In this document: positions 53,689 to 63,688 of the stretch, one piece after another
Position numbering within the stretch: position 1 is the first letter of the stretch
How the letters are laid out: each line of letters starts with the position of its first letter
Assembly (NCBI RefSeq): GCF_004153195.1
Contig: NZ_SEMC01000004.1
Coordinates: 62,001 to 126,000, forward strand
Length of the DNA stretch: 64,000 nt
Direction: 5' to 3'
Source: Sporolactobacillus sp. THM19-2
Lineage (GTDB): Bacteria; Bacillota; Bacilli; Bacillales; Sporolactobacillaceae
Notes under the pieces: generated by a model
Databases searched by the model: none
The model's input: only the letters and a program-made list of their open reading frames with translations
Told to the model about the DNA's origin: nothing
Made by a program: the position numbers and the translations under genes

Positions 53689-54597
53689 TTGACTGAAAAA
53701 CCGAGACTTGTAATTATTGACGGAATGGCTTTACTTTTTCGGGCATTCTATGCCACTGCTGTAACCGGACAGTTCATGTTTAATGATCGTGGAATGCCAA
53801 CAAATGCAGTGCAGGGATACCTCCGTCATCTGCTTCTTGCCATAGAATATCGCAGACCGACACATGTAGCTGTATGCTGGGATATGAAGGAAAAGACTTT
53901 TCGTCACAACTTGTTTCAGGCGTACAAGGGAAACAGGGCAGCGCCACCTGTCGAACTGATTCCTCAGTTTGCACTGGCAAAACAAATGACAGAAGCCTTT
54001 CACATACCAAATATTGGTTTGAGCGGATATGAAGCAGATGACTGTATAGGAACGCTTGCAAAAAAATATCAGGAGATGGCAGATGTCTCCATTTTTACTG
54101 TTGACCGCGATTTACTTCAGCTGTTGGATAATCATATTGGCGTTCATATCCTTCAAAAAGGGTACGGCCATTACAGAAGCTATACCTTCGACGCATTTTC
54201 GGATAAGTATGGTGTGACTCCGCGTCAGTTCATTGATGTAAAAGCGCTGATGGGAGACTCAAGCGATGGCTATCCCGGGGTACAGGGGATTGGAGAAAAA
54301 ACAGCTTTCAAACTGATCCGTCAGTTCGGGAGTATCGACTCACTCCTTAATCAGCTGAATCTTCTGCCGAAAGGCCAGAGAAATAAAATCTCCACGAACC
54401 TGGACATGCTTCGGGTATCGAGAAAACTTGCAGAAATATATTGTAACGTACCCCTTTCCTTTACACTGGACAGGTCGCTTTATCAGGGAATTCCCGAACA
54501 TTTTTTTGATCGTGTTTCCTCGCAGGGGATGAAACTCGTCCAATATGATTTGATTCGGATTAAAAGAAGGGAAGATAAAAACAGGGCAGTGAATTAA
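53689..54597 (+). CDS. ypcP: 5'-3' exonuclease YpcP
   Basis: A 302-residue stand-alone relative of the DNA polymerase I 5' nuclease domain. IIDGMALLFRAFYAT, YEADDCIGTLAK, FTVDRDLLQLL and the helix-hairpin-helix GDSSDGYPGVQGIGEKTA carry the metal-binding acids. It acts in Okazaki fragment and repair processing. TTG 53689 follows GGGGAG. The length matches B. subtilis YpcP (296). Confidence 0.92.
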   Translation: MTEKPRLVIIDGMALLFRAFYATAVTGQFMFNDRGMPTNAVQGYLRHLLLAIEYRRPTHVAVCWDMKEKTFRHNLFQAYKGNRAAPPVELIPQFALAKQMTEAFHIPNIGLSGYEADDCIGTLAKKYQEMADVSIFTVDRDLLQLLDNHIGVHILQKGYGHYRSYTFDAFSDKYGVTPRQFIDVKALMGDSSDGYPGVQGIGEKTAFKLIRQFGSIDSLLNQLNLLPKGQRNKISTNLDMLRVSRKLAEIYCNVPLSFTLDRSLYQGIPEHFFDRVSSQGMKLVQYDLIRIKRREDKNRAVN

Positions 54598-54639
54598 TTT
54601 GCCAAATCTGGCATCAGACTGCTGCATCTTATGTTTTTC

Positions 54640-54672
54640 GCCTGGCATGGGTCACCTATGCCGGGCTTCTTT
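54640..54672 (+). terminator. Intrinsic terminator of ypcP
   Basis: GCCTGGCAT (54640-54648) pairs with ATGCCGGGC (54658-54666), then TTCTTTT. From here to 54896 the sequence is T-rich; TTGACA (near 54804) and TATACA boxes exist, but no single promoter stands out. Confidence 0.82.
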
Positions 54673-54896
54673 TATGGGTCGATGTCCCTTGTTCCTTTCT
54701 GGAGTCAATAAAGTGAAACTTCAATCAGTGGGGGGGTTACCGCAGGATAAAAAAGGAAGTACCGAGCGATAACAACATTTTTTCTTTGAAAAAGTTTGAT
54801 TATTTGACAAATTTTTAAGTTTTTGATGAAGGAGATGTCCGCTTATACAAAGAATTAATTAATTAAGTAATTTATCTCATACAGAGGTGTGGACAA

Positions 54897-56843
54897 ATGA
54901 TAACTGTTGAAAATAAGCCACCATCATATCCAAACGATATTGATCTCTATTTGTTTCATGAAGGCACCCTGCATGAAGGTTATAAAGTGTTTGGCGCACA
55001 CTATGAGAAAAACGGAGATGTGGAAGGATTTCGTTTCACCGTCTGGGCACCGAACGCTAAATGGGTTTCAGTAGTCGGTGATTTCAACCAGTGGAATGCG
55101 GAGAAAACCCCACTGAAACCTGTTGCCGGTTCCGGAGTCTGGACAGGTTTTGTCGAAGGGATGGGAGAAGGAGAAAAATATAAATATGCCCTGAAGCCTG
55201 GATCCGGACCCACTTTTTTTAAAGCTGATCCTTATGCATTCTTTGCGGAAACCCGGCCGAACACGGCTTCTGTGACGACCAGACTGGACCATTATAAATG
55301 GACAGACCAAAAATGGATCAGATTAAGAGAAAAAACAGATCTCTTTCACAAACCGATGGTCATTTATGAATGCCATCCCGGATCGTGGAAGAAAAAAGCA
55401 GACGGCAGTTTCCTGACATACAGGGAACTTGCGGATGAACTGGTTGATTATGTGGCTGAACATGGCTTTACACATATTGAACTGATGCCGATCATGGAGC
55501 ATCCATATGACCGTTCATGGGGGTATCAGATTACTGGATATTTTGCGCCCACCAGCCGTTTTGGCCGTCCGGAGGATTTTATGTATTTTGTAGATACCTG
55601 CCATAACCACGGTATCGGTATCATCCTCGACTGGACACCCGCTCATTTCTGCCGGGACAGCCATGGACTTGGTAAGTTTGACGGAACGGCGCTGTACGAA
55701 CCGGCGGATCCGATACTTGCGGACAGACCGCAGTGGGGAACTTATAACTTTGACTTTAACAAGAAAGAAGTAGAGAGCTTCCTTATTTCAAATGCCCGTT
55801 TCTGGCTGGATGTTTATCATGTGGAAGGATTCAGAATGGATGCCGTCTCCTCAATGATCTACCTGAATCATAACCATGACCTTCCCTGTGAGTTAAAGAA
55901 CAGGTTTGGCGGTGAAGAGAATCTTGAAGCCATTGATTTTATTAAAAAACTGAATACGTCCGTGTTTTCCAGATTCCCACATGCTCTGATGACTGCAGAG
56001 GAAGCAACAGATTATCCGCTTGTCACTTCACCAGTGGATTCAGGTGGACTGGGCTTTAATTTTAAGTGGAATATGGGCTGGGTACATGACATCCTCAAGT
56101 ACATGCAGCTTGATCCCGATGAGAGAAAAAATCATCATCAGCTGATTACTTTTTCCATGCTGTATGCTTACTCGGAAAATTTCATCCTTTCTTTTTCGCA
56201 TGATGAACTGGTTTATGGTAAAAAATCGCTTCTGAATAAAATGCCGGGGGACATGTGGCAGAAATTTGCCAGTCTGCGCGTCCTCTATGGTTTGTTTATG
56301 ACTCATCCTGGGAAGAAACTGTTGTTTATGGGCAGTGAATTCGCACAGTTTGATGAATGGAAAGACCTCGAGCAGCTGGACTGGAACCTTTTTGATTATG
56401 CGACCCATCGCGCTTTTAACCATTATTCAACAGCGCTGAATACATTTTACAGCGAAAATTCCTGCTTATGGCGTCTTGATTTTGAGGAAGAGGGCTTTGA
56501 ATGGATTGATCCGGATGATTCAGAACAAAGTATCATCAGTTTTATCAGAAAAGGAAAGCGTAAAGGAGATTACTGCCTGGTCATCTGCAATTTCACGCCC
56601 AGGGTGTATCAGAACTTTCGAGTTGGTGTTCCATCACAGGGACCGTTTCTTGAAATGTTCAACAGTGACAGAAAAGTATTCGGGGGATCAGATCAATACA
56701 ATGGAGAACCCATACCCGTTGAGGAAGTACCGTTTCATCATCGTCCATACAGCATGTGCATCACAGTACCACCACTTGGCATGGCGATTTTCATGAAACA
56801 GACTAAAAAAAGGAACAGGATGCTGAAAGAATTGGAGAAATAA
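54897..56843 (+). CDS. glgB: 1,4-alpha-glucan branching enzyme
   Basis: A 648-residue GH13 enzyme that makes alpha-1,6 branches in glycogen. A CBM48 domain (about 25-115, GDFNQWN) precedes the barrel. The nucleophile is Asp315 in EGFRMDAVSS, the acid/base Glu368 in TAEEATDYP, and SFSHDE is the third acid. AGAGGTG precedes ATG 54897. It is first in the glycogen cluster, as in B. subtilis. Confidence 0.96.
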   Translation: MITVENKPPSYPNDIDLYLFHEGTLHEGYKVFGAHYEKNGDVEGFRFTVWAPNAKWVSVVGDFNQWNAEKTPLKPVAGSGVWTGFVEGMGEGEKYKYALKPGSGPTFFKADPYAFFAETRPNTASVTTRLDHYKWTDQKWIRLREKTDLFHKPMVIYECHPGSWKKKADGSFLTYRELADELVDYVAEHGFTHIELMPIMEHPYDRSWGYQITGYFAPTSRFGRPEDFMYFVDTCHNHGIGIILDWTPAHFCRDSHGLGKFDGTALYEPADPILADRPQWGTYNFDFNKKEVESFLISNARFWLDVYHVEGFRMDAVSSMIYLNHNHDLPCELKNRFGGEENLEAIDFIKKLNTSVFSRFPHALMTAEEATDYPLVTSPVDSGGLGFNFKWNMGWVHDILKYMQLDPDERKNHHQLITFSMLYAYSENFILSFSHDELVYGKKSLLNKMPGDMWQKFASLRVLYGLFMTHPGKKLLFMGSEFAQFDEWKDLEQLDWNLFDYATHRAFNHYSTALNTFYSENSCLWRLDFEEEGFEWIDPDDSEQSIISFIRKGKRKGDYCLVICNFTPRVYQNFRVGVPSQGPFLEMFNSDRKVFGGSDQYNGEPIPVEEVPFHHRPYSMCITVPPLGMAIFMKQTKKRNRMLKELEK

Positions 56844-56882
56844 AATATTTCGGCCTGTTACAGAATGGGAAGGAAACGCGAG

Positions 56883-58316
56883 ATGAATATTTTATTTGCA
56901 GCTTCTGAATGTGCCCCTTTTTTCAAAACCGGAGGATTGGGTGACGTCGTTGCTGCACTACCGAAAGCTCTGCAACGTAAGAACCTGCATGTTGATGTGA
57001 TCCTGCCGAAATATGAAGATATGCCGGTCAGATTCAAAAAAGAGCTGACCTTTTTACAGTATATTGAAGTGCCTGTTGGCTGGAGACGGCAGTACTGCGG
57101 AATTGAATACCTGGATAAGGATGGTATACGGTACTATTTTCTTGATAATGAATATTACTTTAAGCGGCACGGCTGTTATGGATATGACGACGACGGGGAA
57201 AGATTCGCCTTTTTCTCCCGGGCTGTACTGGAGGCTCTTCCGCATCTGGACAAACGGCCGGATGTACTCCACTGCCACGACTGGCAGACAGGACCGATAT
57301 GCGCGCTCTTGAAAAGTGAATGCTTTCGTTCTGATTTGTATTATGAGAACATCCGTACGATATTTACCATTCACAACCTCAAATATCAGGGTATCTATCC
57401 AAGATCTGTTCTCTATGATCTGTTGGGGTTAAATGACCAGTTCTTTACAATAGAAGGTCTGGAATTTTATGGATGTGTCAGTTATATGAAAGCAGGGCTG
57501 GCTTACGCAGATTGTCTGACAACCGTAAGCAGGACTTACGCCATGGAAATTCAAACTCCCTATTATGGAGAGAAACTGGACGGCTTTCTGAGGTCAAGAA
57601 GTGATGCCCTGCACGGGATCTGCAACGGTATCGATCTGGAATCGTATAATCCAGTGACGGATCCTCACCTTTTCGCACATTACAGGGATGCAGAAGGGAA
57701 AAAGGCCAACAAACAGGTGCTTCAAAAAAAACTGCATTTAATGGATCACGCAAACATTCCAATGATCGGCATGATCACACGGCTGACAGAGCAGAAGGGG
57801 GCAGATCTCGTCCTGCGCGTTTTTCACGAAATCATGGCGCTCAATGTCCAGTTTGTTTTGCTTGGTACCGGAGATCCGCGATACGAAGCCGCATTTCGTT
57901 ATCTCTGTTCTCAATACCCTGGAAACGCTTCTGCAAATATCTTTTTTGATGAAGGACTGGCGTGTCAGATCTATGCATCTTCCGATTTGTTTCTCATGCC
58001 GTCAAAATTCGAGCCCTGCGGCATTGGTCAGCTGCTTGCCCTGAGATATGGAAGTCTGCCGCTCGTCAGGGAAACAGGCGGACTGAAAGATACCGTCCAG
58101 CCGTACAATGAATACGATGATTCCGGTTACGGATTCAGTTTTTCAAATTATAATGCGCACGATATGTTGTTCACCATCAAACGCGCAGTGAATTTTTATC
58201 AAAAGGACAGGGCTCTCTGGAGGAGTCTGACAAACCGTGCCATGCGGCTTGATTTTGGCTGGGAAACTTCAGCTGAATCCTATAAAAATCTTTATGAATC
58301 TTTATTTGATCATTGA
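56883..58316 (+). CDS. glgA: Glycogen synthase (ADP-glucose)
   Basis: A 477-residue GT5 glycosyltransferase that extends glycogen from ADP-glucose. The ADP-glucose motif is KTGGLGDV near residue 15; the C-terminal lobe has RLTEQKGADL, MPSKFEPCGIGQL and RETGGLKDT. ATG 56883 follows GGAAGGA; ATG 56865 covers that site. It lies second here, between glgB and glgC; B. subtilis has it fourth. Confidence 0.95.
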   Translation: MNILFAASECAPFFKTGGLGDVVAALPKALQRKNLHVDVILPKYEDMPVRFKKELTFLQYIEVPVGWRRQYCGIEYLDKDGIRYYFLDNEYYFKRHGCYGYDDDGERFAFFSRAVLEALPHLDKRPDVLHCHDWQTGPICALLKSECFRSDLYYENIRTIFTIHNLKYQGIYPRSVLYDLLGLNDQFFTIEGLEFYGCVSYMKAGLAYADCLTTVSRTYAMEIQTPYYGEKLDGFLRSRSDALHGICNGIDLESYNPVTDPHLFAHYRDAEGKKANKQVLQKKLHLMDHANIPMIGMITRLTEQKGADLVLRVFHEIMALNVQFVLLGTGDPRYEAAFRYLCSQYPGNASANIFFDEGLACQIYASSDLFLMPSKFEPCGIGQLLALRYGSLPLVRETGGLKDTVQPYNEYDDSGYGFSFSNYNAHDMLFTIKRAVNFYQKDRALWRSLTNRAMRLDFGWETSAESYKNLYESLFDH

Positions 58317-58613
58317 CTGAAGCAGGGCATTTCTGAATTAGGCACGCTTATAAAATATTTCAGAAATTTATTATAATATATATATTTCATCCCTATTTTT
58401 GTAATATAATTAAAATGTAGAAAATTTTATCCGATCCGGTTCATATTCCGGGCTTTCAGCACTTCCCGCAAAAAAATCAGTGTAAGCGGTTGCCTGCTTT
58501 GGTTTTCACAATCACGGGAGACAACATAAATTTCAGCAATAAAGATGAAGATACCCGGATGAGTTAGATCATATGATGAATAATGATCAACGAAGCAGGC
58601 AAAGGGGGTGGAA

Positions 58614-58641
58614 GGAAAAAGGCTGGAAAATGCCTTTTTCC
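58614..58641 (+). promoter_or_regulatory. Perfect 10-base-pair hairpin just before glgC
   Basis: GGAAAAAGGC (58614-58623), loop TGGAAAAT, GCCTTTTTCC (58632-58641), 7 bases before ATG 58649. An AAAGGGGGTGG ribosome-like site lies on the far side (58601-58611). The hairpin may bring that site near the start, hide it, or end transcription early. The rest of the 58317-58600 gap is AT-rich, with TAATATAATTAAAAT-type -10-like sequence, and has no gene. Confidence 0.5.
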
Positions 58642-58648
58642 ATTGGCG

Positions 58649-59794
58649 ATGAAAGACGAAATGATTGCAATGATTCTGGCAGGTGGTCAGGGTTCAAGGC
58701 TGGGAAAACTAACCCGTACGATTGCTAAGCCGGCAGTACCATTCGGTGGAAAATACCGGATTATTGACTTTTCACTCAGCAACTGTTCCAATTCGGGAAT
58801 TCGGACGGTCGGTGTGGTTACCCAGTATCAGCCACTTGAGTTAAACGATCATATCGGCAATGGTTCACACTGGGGGCTTGACCGCAGAGATGGTGGTGTG
58901 ACCATCCTGCAGCCTCATTCCAGTCTGGACGGAGAAAAATGGTTTCAGGGGACAGCACATGCCATCTACCAGAATATTTCATATATCGACAGTCACCAGC
59001 CCACCTATCTTCTGATCCTTTCAGGTGATCATATTTATAAGATGGATTACGAACTGATGCTGAACTTTCATAAAAACAAGAAAGCGACGGCAACAGTAGC
59101 TGTGATCAGGGTCCCTGCGGAAGACGCGACGCGCTTTGGTATCATGAATACGGATAATACGGACAGAATTATTGATTTCGATGAGAAACCAGAAAAGCCG
59201 AAAAGTAATCTTGCATCGATGGGGATTTATATTTTCAACTGGGAGGTTCTGCGCCGCTACCTGATGGAAAGTCACGCAACAGGACAAAACATGAATGATT
59301 TTGCAAAAAACGTCATTCCTTCTTTCCTGGCAAACGGGGAAAATGTTTTCGCCTACTCGTTTGAAGGCTACTGGAAAGACGTTGGAACAGTTGACAGTCT
59401 CTGGGATGCAAATATGGCTTTCATTAATCCGGAACATGAACTGAATATCCGTGATAAATCATGGCGCATCTATTCGAAGAATCCTCTTGCCCCGCCGCAC
59501 TATCTGACCAGAGATTCCAAAGTGCGGGAATCTCTGATCGTTGATGGATGCTATGTTGCCGGTGAGGTGCAGCATTCTATCATATCTCAGAATGTGAAAA
59601 TCGGAGCGAACAGTATCATCAGGGATTCAATCATTATGGCCAATTCGGTGATTGGAAAAAATGTAACAATTGACCATGCGATAGTCGGTGAGCACGCTGT
59701 ATTTGCTGATAACGCTCAGTTAATCAGTGATGGTGGCATTGAGGTTGTCGGTTATAACGAAGTTGTGGGGGGCCTTTCTGATGAGGAAGAATAG
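58649..59794 (+). CDS. glgC: Glucose-1-phosphate adenylyltransferase
   Basis: A 381-residue enzyme that makes ADP-glucose. The nucleotide loop is [13 protein letters not shown], followed by [28 protein letters not shown], the sugar-phosphate block [18 protein letters not shown], and a C-terminal left-handed beta-helix. ATG 58649 gives the family-length start; an in-frame reading from 58583 would add 22 unusual, basic residues with no ribosome site. It overlaps glgD by 14 bases. Confidence 0.92.
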   Translation: MKDEMIAMILAGGQGSRLGKLTRTIAKPAVPFGGKYRIIDFSLSNCSNSGIRTVGVVTQYQPLELNDHIGNGSHWGLDRRDGGVTILQPHSSLDGEKWFQGTAHAIYQNISYIDSHQPTYLLILSGDHIYKMDYELMLNFHKNKKATATVAVIRVPAEDATRFGIMNTDNTDRIIDFDEKPEKPKSNLASMGIYIFNWEVLRRYLMESHATGQNMNDFAKNVIPSFLANGENVFAYSFEGYWKDVGTVDSLWDANMAFINPEHELNIRDKSWRIYSKNPLAPPHYLTRDSKVRESLIVDGCYVAGEVQHSIISQNVKIGANSIIRDSIIMANSVIGKNVTIDHAIVGEHAVFADNAQLISDGGIEVVGYNEVVGGLSDEEE

Positions 59795-60998
59795 AATCTG
59801 CGGCATTATCAATCTGACTGAATCAAGAGAAACGATGTATCCGCTGACCCGGACACGTCCGGTCGCCAGTCTTCCGTTCTGCAGCAGATACCGGCTGATT
59901 GACTTTCCCCTGTCCAATATGACGACGGCCGGAATAGAATCGGTTGGAATTTTTCTGAACGACAGCCAGCGCTCTGTATACGACCATGTACGCAGCGGGA
60001 AAGAATGGGGGCTCGACAGCATTCACGGCGGGTTGTTCTTTTTTTCATCCATTTCAGCCCGAAAAGGTTCCGGACTTTCGCTAAGCGCAGGTGGTGACAT
60101 CTTCAATTACTTTAGAAACATTGAATTTATTGAAAAATCAGGTGCAGAATATGCTGTAGTTATGGGCACAGGGACGATGTGCAATATTGATGTGCAGGCG
60201 ATCCTGAGAAATCATATCGCACAGGGAGCAGATATGACCGTCGTTTATCAATCCGTAAACCAGGATACTGACCTTGATCAATATATGTCCTGTCTGACGA
60301 TTGGTGAAGACGGCCTGGTCAGGAAACTGAAATCCTGCACATTGCGTGGCAGCGAAGAAAAGCTGCTGGTTAATATGGAGATTTATCTGCTGAAAAGCTC
60401 CCTGCTCATGCGTCTGATTCGAAATGCTGTTGCTGAAAATGAATATTGTAATTTAAGCGATGTACTGCATCAGGCGATGATCAGACTGCCGACCAACGGG
60501 TTTGAGTATACGGGTTATCTGAAAATCATCAATTCTATTAAGAGCTTTTATGATGCAAATATGGATATGCTTCGGGATGCTAATCTGACAGCACTGTTGA
60601 AGGGAAGTCAGCCAATTCATACGAAAGTGAAGAATGAGGCACCGACTTACTATGCAGAAAGTTGTGAAGCCAGTGATTCATTAATCGCTAATGGATGTAT
60701 GGTGAAAGGGGATATTTATCATTCTGTCATATTCCGTAACGTGTCCATAGAAAAAAACGCCTTAGTTGAAAACTCTGTGATTATGCAGGGCAGTTATATT
60801 GGTCCTGGTGCAGAACTTCGAAATGTGATTCTCGATAAACAGGTCCGAATTGAGCCCAATACAAAACTGATCGGTACAACTGATGAACCCGTTGTTATTG
60901 AAAAGAATTCTGTAATCAGCCGCATCATGGAAGAAAAAGAACACATGCAGAGTCACCTGTCTACTGCTCAAAGCCATAATTCTTCTTTTTTTTCCTAA
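59781..60998 (+). CDS. glgD: Glucose-1-phosphate adenylyltransferase regulatory subunit GlgD
   Basis: A 405-residue relative of GlgC found in Bacillales. The N-terminal loop ([33 protein letters not shown]) lacks the GGxGxRL pyrophosphorylase loop, so it is probably non-catalytic and activates GlgC. The C-terminal beta-helix is kept. ATG 59781 lies inside the end of glgC, so the subunits are co-translated. The longer in-frame start at 59727 is rejected. Confidence 0.9.
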   Translation: MRKNRICGIINLTESRETMYPLTRTRPVASLPFCSRYRLIDFPLSNMTTAGIESVGIFLNDSQRSVYDHVRSGKEWGLDSIHGGLFFFSSISARKGSGLSLSAGGDIFNYFRNIEFIEKSGAEYAVVMGTGTMCNIDVQAILRNHIAQGADMTVVYQSVNQDTDLDQYMSCLTIGEDGLVRKLKSCTLRGSEEKLLVNMEIYLLKSSLLMRLIRNAVAENEYCNLSDVLHQAMIRLPTNGFEYTGYLKIINSIKSFYDANMDMLRDANLTALLKGSQPIHTKVKNEAPTYYAESCEASDSLIANGCMVKGDIYHSVIFRNVSIEKNALVENSVIMQGSYIGPGAELRNVILDKQVRIEPNTKLIGTTDEPVVIEKNSVISRIMEEKEHMQSHLSTAQSHNSSFFS

Positions 60999-61225
60999 AT
61001 ACCTGCCAGGCTTAACAAATTGGTATGGCATGGATGTACCCTCAGGAAACCATTCAAAATGGCATCCGGCTTTCGTTCACATATAAAAAGGACAGAACAG
61101 CATACTATAAATGCCCGCAGAACGGGTTAAGATACACCTGTAAACTATCTTAAGGAAAAAATGCATCGTATCAGCCAGCACCAGACCCGGCTGGATCATT
61201 TACCTTCCAAGGACGGGAAATAAAT

Positions 61226-63616
61226 ATGGACCTATCAAAAAGAAAATTCAAGGAAGATTTCAAGCGAACGCTGACGGATCTCTATTCGATGGATATAAAT
61301 GATTCATCTGTGACCGAACAGTATTTTGCACTCGGCAATCTCATCCGCGCCTATTGTTCAAGAAACTGGAATAAAACAAATCAAAAATACCTCGATAAGG
61401 AACAAAAGCAAATTTACTATTTTTCGATGGAATTTTTACTTGGACGGATGTTAAAAAGCAATCTTCTGAATCTGGGCATTCTCCAGACCGTTCGATCTGG
61501 TCTGGAAGAACTCGGTCTTAATCTGGAAAAGATTGCGCAGACCGAACCCGATCCCGGTCTTGGAAATGGCGGACTCGGTAGACTTGCCGCCTGTTTTATT
61601 GACTCTATCGCAACATGCGGAATCCCGGGTCATGGAAATGGGATCCGTTTCAAATACGGCCTCTTTAAGCAGAAATTTATCAATGGCTACCAGGTGGAAC
61701 TTCCGGAAAACTGGCTGCAGAATGGAAATGTCTGGGAAACACGTCGACTGAATATGGCTGTGACGGTCAGCTTCTATGGACACGTCTGGATGGAAGAGAC
61801 CCGCAGTGGCTATCTGATCCCGCACTATGAACACGATCAGCGTGTCCTTGCGGTTCCGTATGATATACCCGTGATTGGGTACGACAATGACACAGTGAAT
61901 ACGCTGAGGCTCTGGTCAGCTGAGATGCCGCCTCAGGATGAGAGCAGTGATTACTGGTCTTACCTGAATCAGCAGGAACGGATTGAAAGTATCTCCGAAG
62001 TCCTTTATCCCGATGACTCCAACTATGAAGGGCGTTTATTACGACTGAAACAGGAATACTTCTTTGTTTCCGCAGGTGTTCAGAGTATTGTCCGGCATTA
62101 TCAGAAGATGGGTTTAACGATGAATCATCTTGCTGAGAAGGCAGGGATTCATATTAATGATACACACCCTGCACTATGTGTTCCGGAACTCATGCGGATT
62201 CTCCTCGATGATGAGAAGATGGACTGGGAACATGCCTGGAACATAACAATCCATGTTATGAGCTATACGAATCACACGATTATGTCAGAAGCGCTTGAGA
62301 AGTGGCCGGTTGATATGATCAAAACGTTAATCCCGAGAGTTTATCAGATTATAGAGGAAATCGATCGCCGTTATGTTCAGAAGATGCTTACCCTCTATGA
62401 CCGGGATCTCGTCGAACGTACGCGGATTATTGAGGGTCATCATGTGAAAATGGCCAATCTGGCGATCATCGGCAGCCATAGCATTAATGGTGTAGCTAAA
62501 ATGCATACAGCAATACTTAAAGAAAAAGTCCTGCATGATTTCTTTATCATCTATCCTTCACGATTCAACAATAAGACGAATGGGATCACGCAGCGGCGAT
62601 GGCTGATGCTGGCAAACGAACCACTCAGTAAACTGATCAGCAGAAAGATAGGCAGCGACTGGGAGAAAATACCCACAGAGCTGAAAATGCTGAAGGCTTA
62701 CCGGAATGATGAGATGACCCTCCAGGAGCTGGCGCATATTAAACGGATCAATAAGAAGAGATTCGCCGATTATATCCTGGAAACCATGAAGATCAAAATC
62801 AGCCCGGATGCCATTTTTGATGTACAAATTAAAAGGTTGCATGCGTATAAAAGGCAATTGCTGAATTTAATGCACATCCTCTATTTGTACTTTCAGCTGA
62901 AAGATAACCCGAAAGCCGATATCTATCCAAGGGTCTTTATATTTGGAGCAAAAGCGGCACCGAGTTACACCTATGCAAAAGAAATTATCAAACTAATTAA
63001 TTCTGCAGCTGATCTGATCAACAATGACCTGGCAATCAACGGAAAACTAAAAATTGTCTTTGTAGAAAACTATGGTGTGTCGCTTGCCGAACGGATCATC
63101 CCCGCGTCTGACGTCAGCGAGCAGATCTCTCTTGCTTCAAAGGAAGCATCGGGAACAAGCAACATGAAACTGATGCTTAACGGGGCCGTAACTCTGGCCA
63201 CACTGGATGGAGCAAATGTGGAGATACGGGATCGTGTAGGTCCGGATAACATTGTTATTTTTGGCCTGACCGAGCAGGAAGTTTTTCAATACTATGCGGA
63301 CGGATCCTATCATTCGTCGCATTATTATGAAAAAAATCCAGCCATCCGACGAATTCTGAACGCCCTGACAGATGGTACCATTCCTGGAATCCGCCAGGAG
63401 GGACAGGATATATTTGATTCACTGGTGAAGTATGGAGATGAATTTTTTGTATTAAGGGATTTTGATTCTTATGTGCATGCTCAGAAAAAAATTGATCGCC
63501 TGTACCGTGACCCGCTTACATGGCAGAGAATGGCTCTGATCAATATTGCCGGAGCCGGCGTCTTTTCGTCAGATTATACGGTTCGTCAGTATGCCAGCGA
63601 CATCTGGGATGTTTAG
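61226..63616 (+). CDS. glgP: Glycogen phosphorylase
   Basis: A 796-residue GT35 enzyme that releases glucose-1-phosphate from glycogen. The N-terminal block has FSMEFLLGRMLKSNLLNLG and EPDPGLGNGGLGRLAACF; the PLP lysine lies in EASGTSNMKLMLNGAVTLA. ATG 61226 follows an AAGGAC-type site. The 227-base gap after glgD shows no gene; TATAAA at about 61106 could be a -10 box. Confidence 0.95.
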   Translation: MDLSKRKFKEDFKRTLTDLYSMDINDSSVTEQYFALGNLIRAYCSRNWNKTNQKYLDKEQKQIYYFSMEFLLGRMLKSNLLNLGILQTVRSGLEELGLNLEKIAQTEPDPGLGNGGLGRLAACFIDSIATCGIPGHGNGIRFKYGLFKQKFINGYQVELPENWLQNGNVWETRRLNMAVTVSFYGHVWMEETRSGYLIPHYEHDQRVLAVPYDIPVIGYDNDTVNTLRLWSAEMPPQDESSDYWSYLNQQERIESISEVLYPDDSNYEGRLLRLKQEYFFVSAGVQSIVRHYQKMGLTMNHLAEKAGIHINDTHPALCVPELMRILLDDEKMDWEHAWNITIHVMSYTNHTIMSEALEKWPVDMIKTLIPRVYQIIEEIDRRYVQKMLTLYDRDLVERTRIIEGHHVKMANLAIIGSHSINGVAKMHTAILKEKVLHDFFIIYPSRFNNKTNGITQRRWLMLANEPLSKLISRKIGSDWEKIPTELKMLKAYRNDEMTLQELAHIKRINKKRFADYILETMKIKISPDAIFDVQIKRLHAYKRQLLNLMHILYLYFQLKDNPKADIYPRVFIFGAKAAPSYTYAKEIIKLINSAADLINNDLAINGKLKIVFVENYGVSLAERIIPASDVSEQISLASKEASGTSNMKLMLNGAVTLATLDGANVEIRDRVGPDNIVIFGLTEQEVFQYYADGSYHSSHYYEKNPAIRRILNALTDGTIPGIRQEGQDIFDSLVKYGDEFFVLRDFDSYVHAQKKIDRLYRDPLTWQRMALINIAGAGVFSSDYTVRQYASDIWDV

Positions 63617-63688
63617 CTGTTTGACTTTTCAAAACAGTATGATGGGAAGAAAGCAGGATCCGGATGATGACGGGGAGTGGGATGACAG

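Noticed and set aside
57054-57374. Long minus-strand open frames inside glg and other genes
   Set aside because: They lie antisense to well-supported genes and have no ribosome sites or recognisable motifs.
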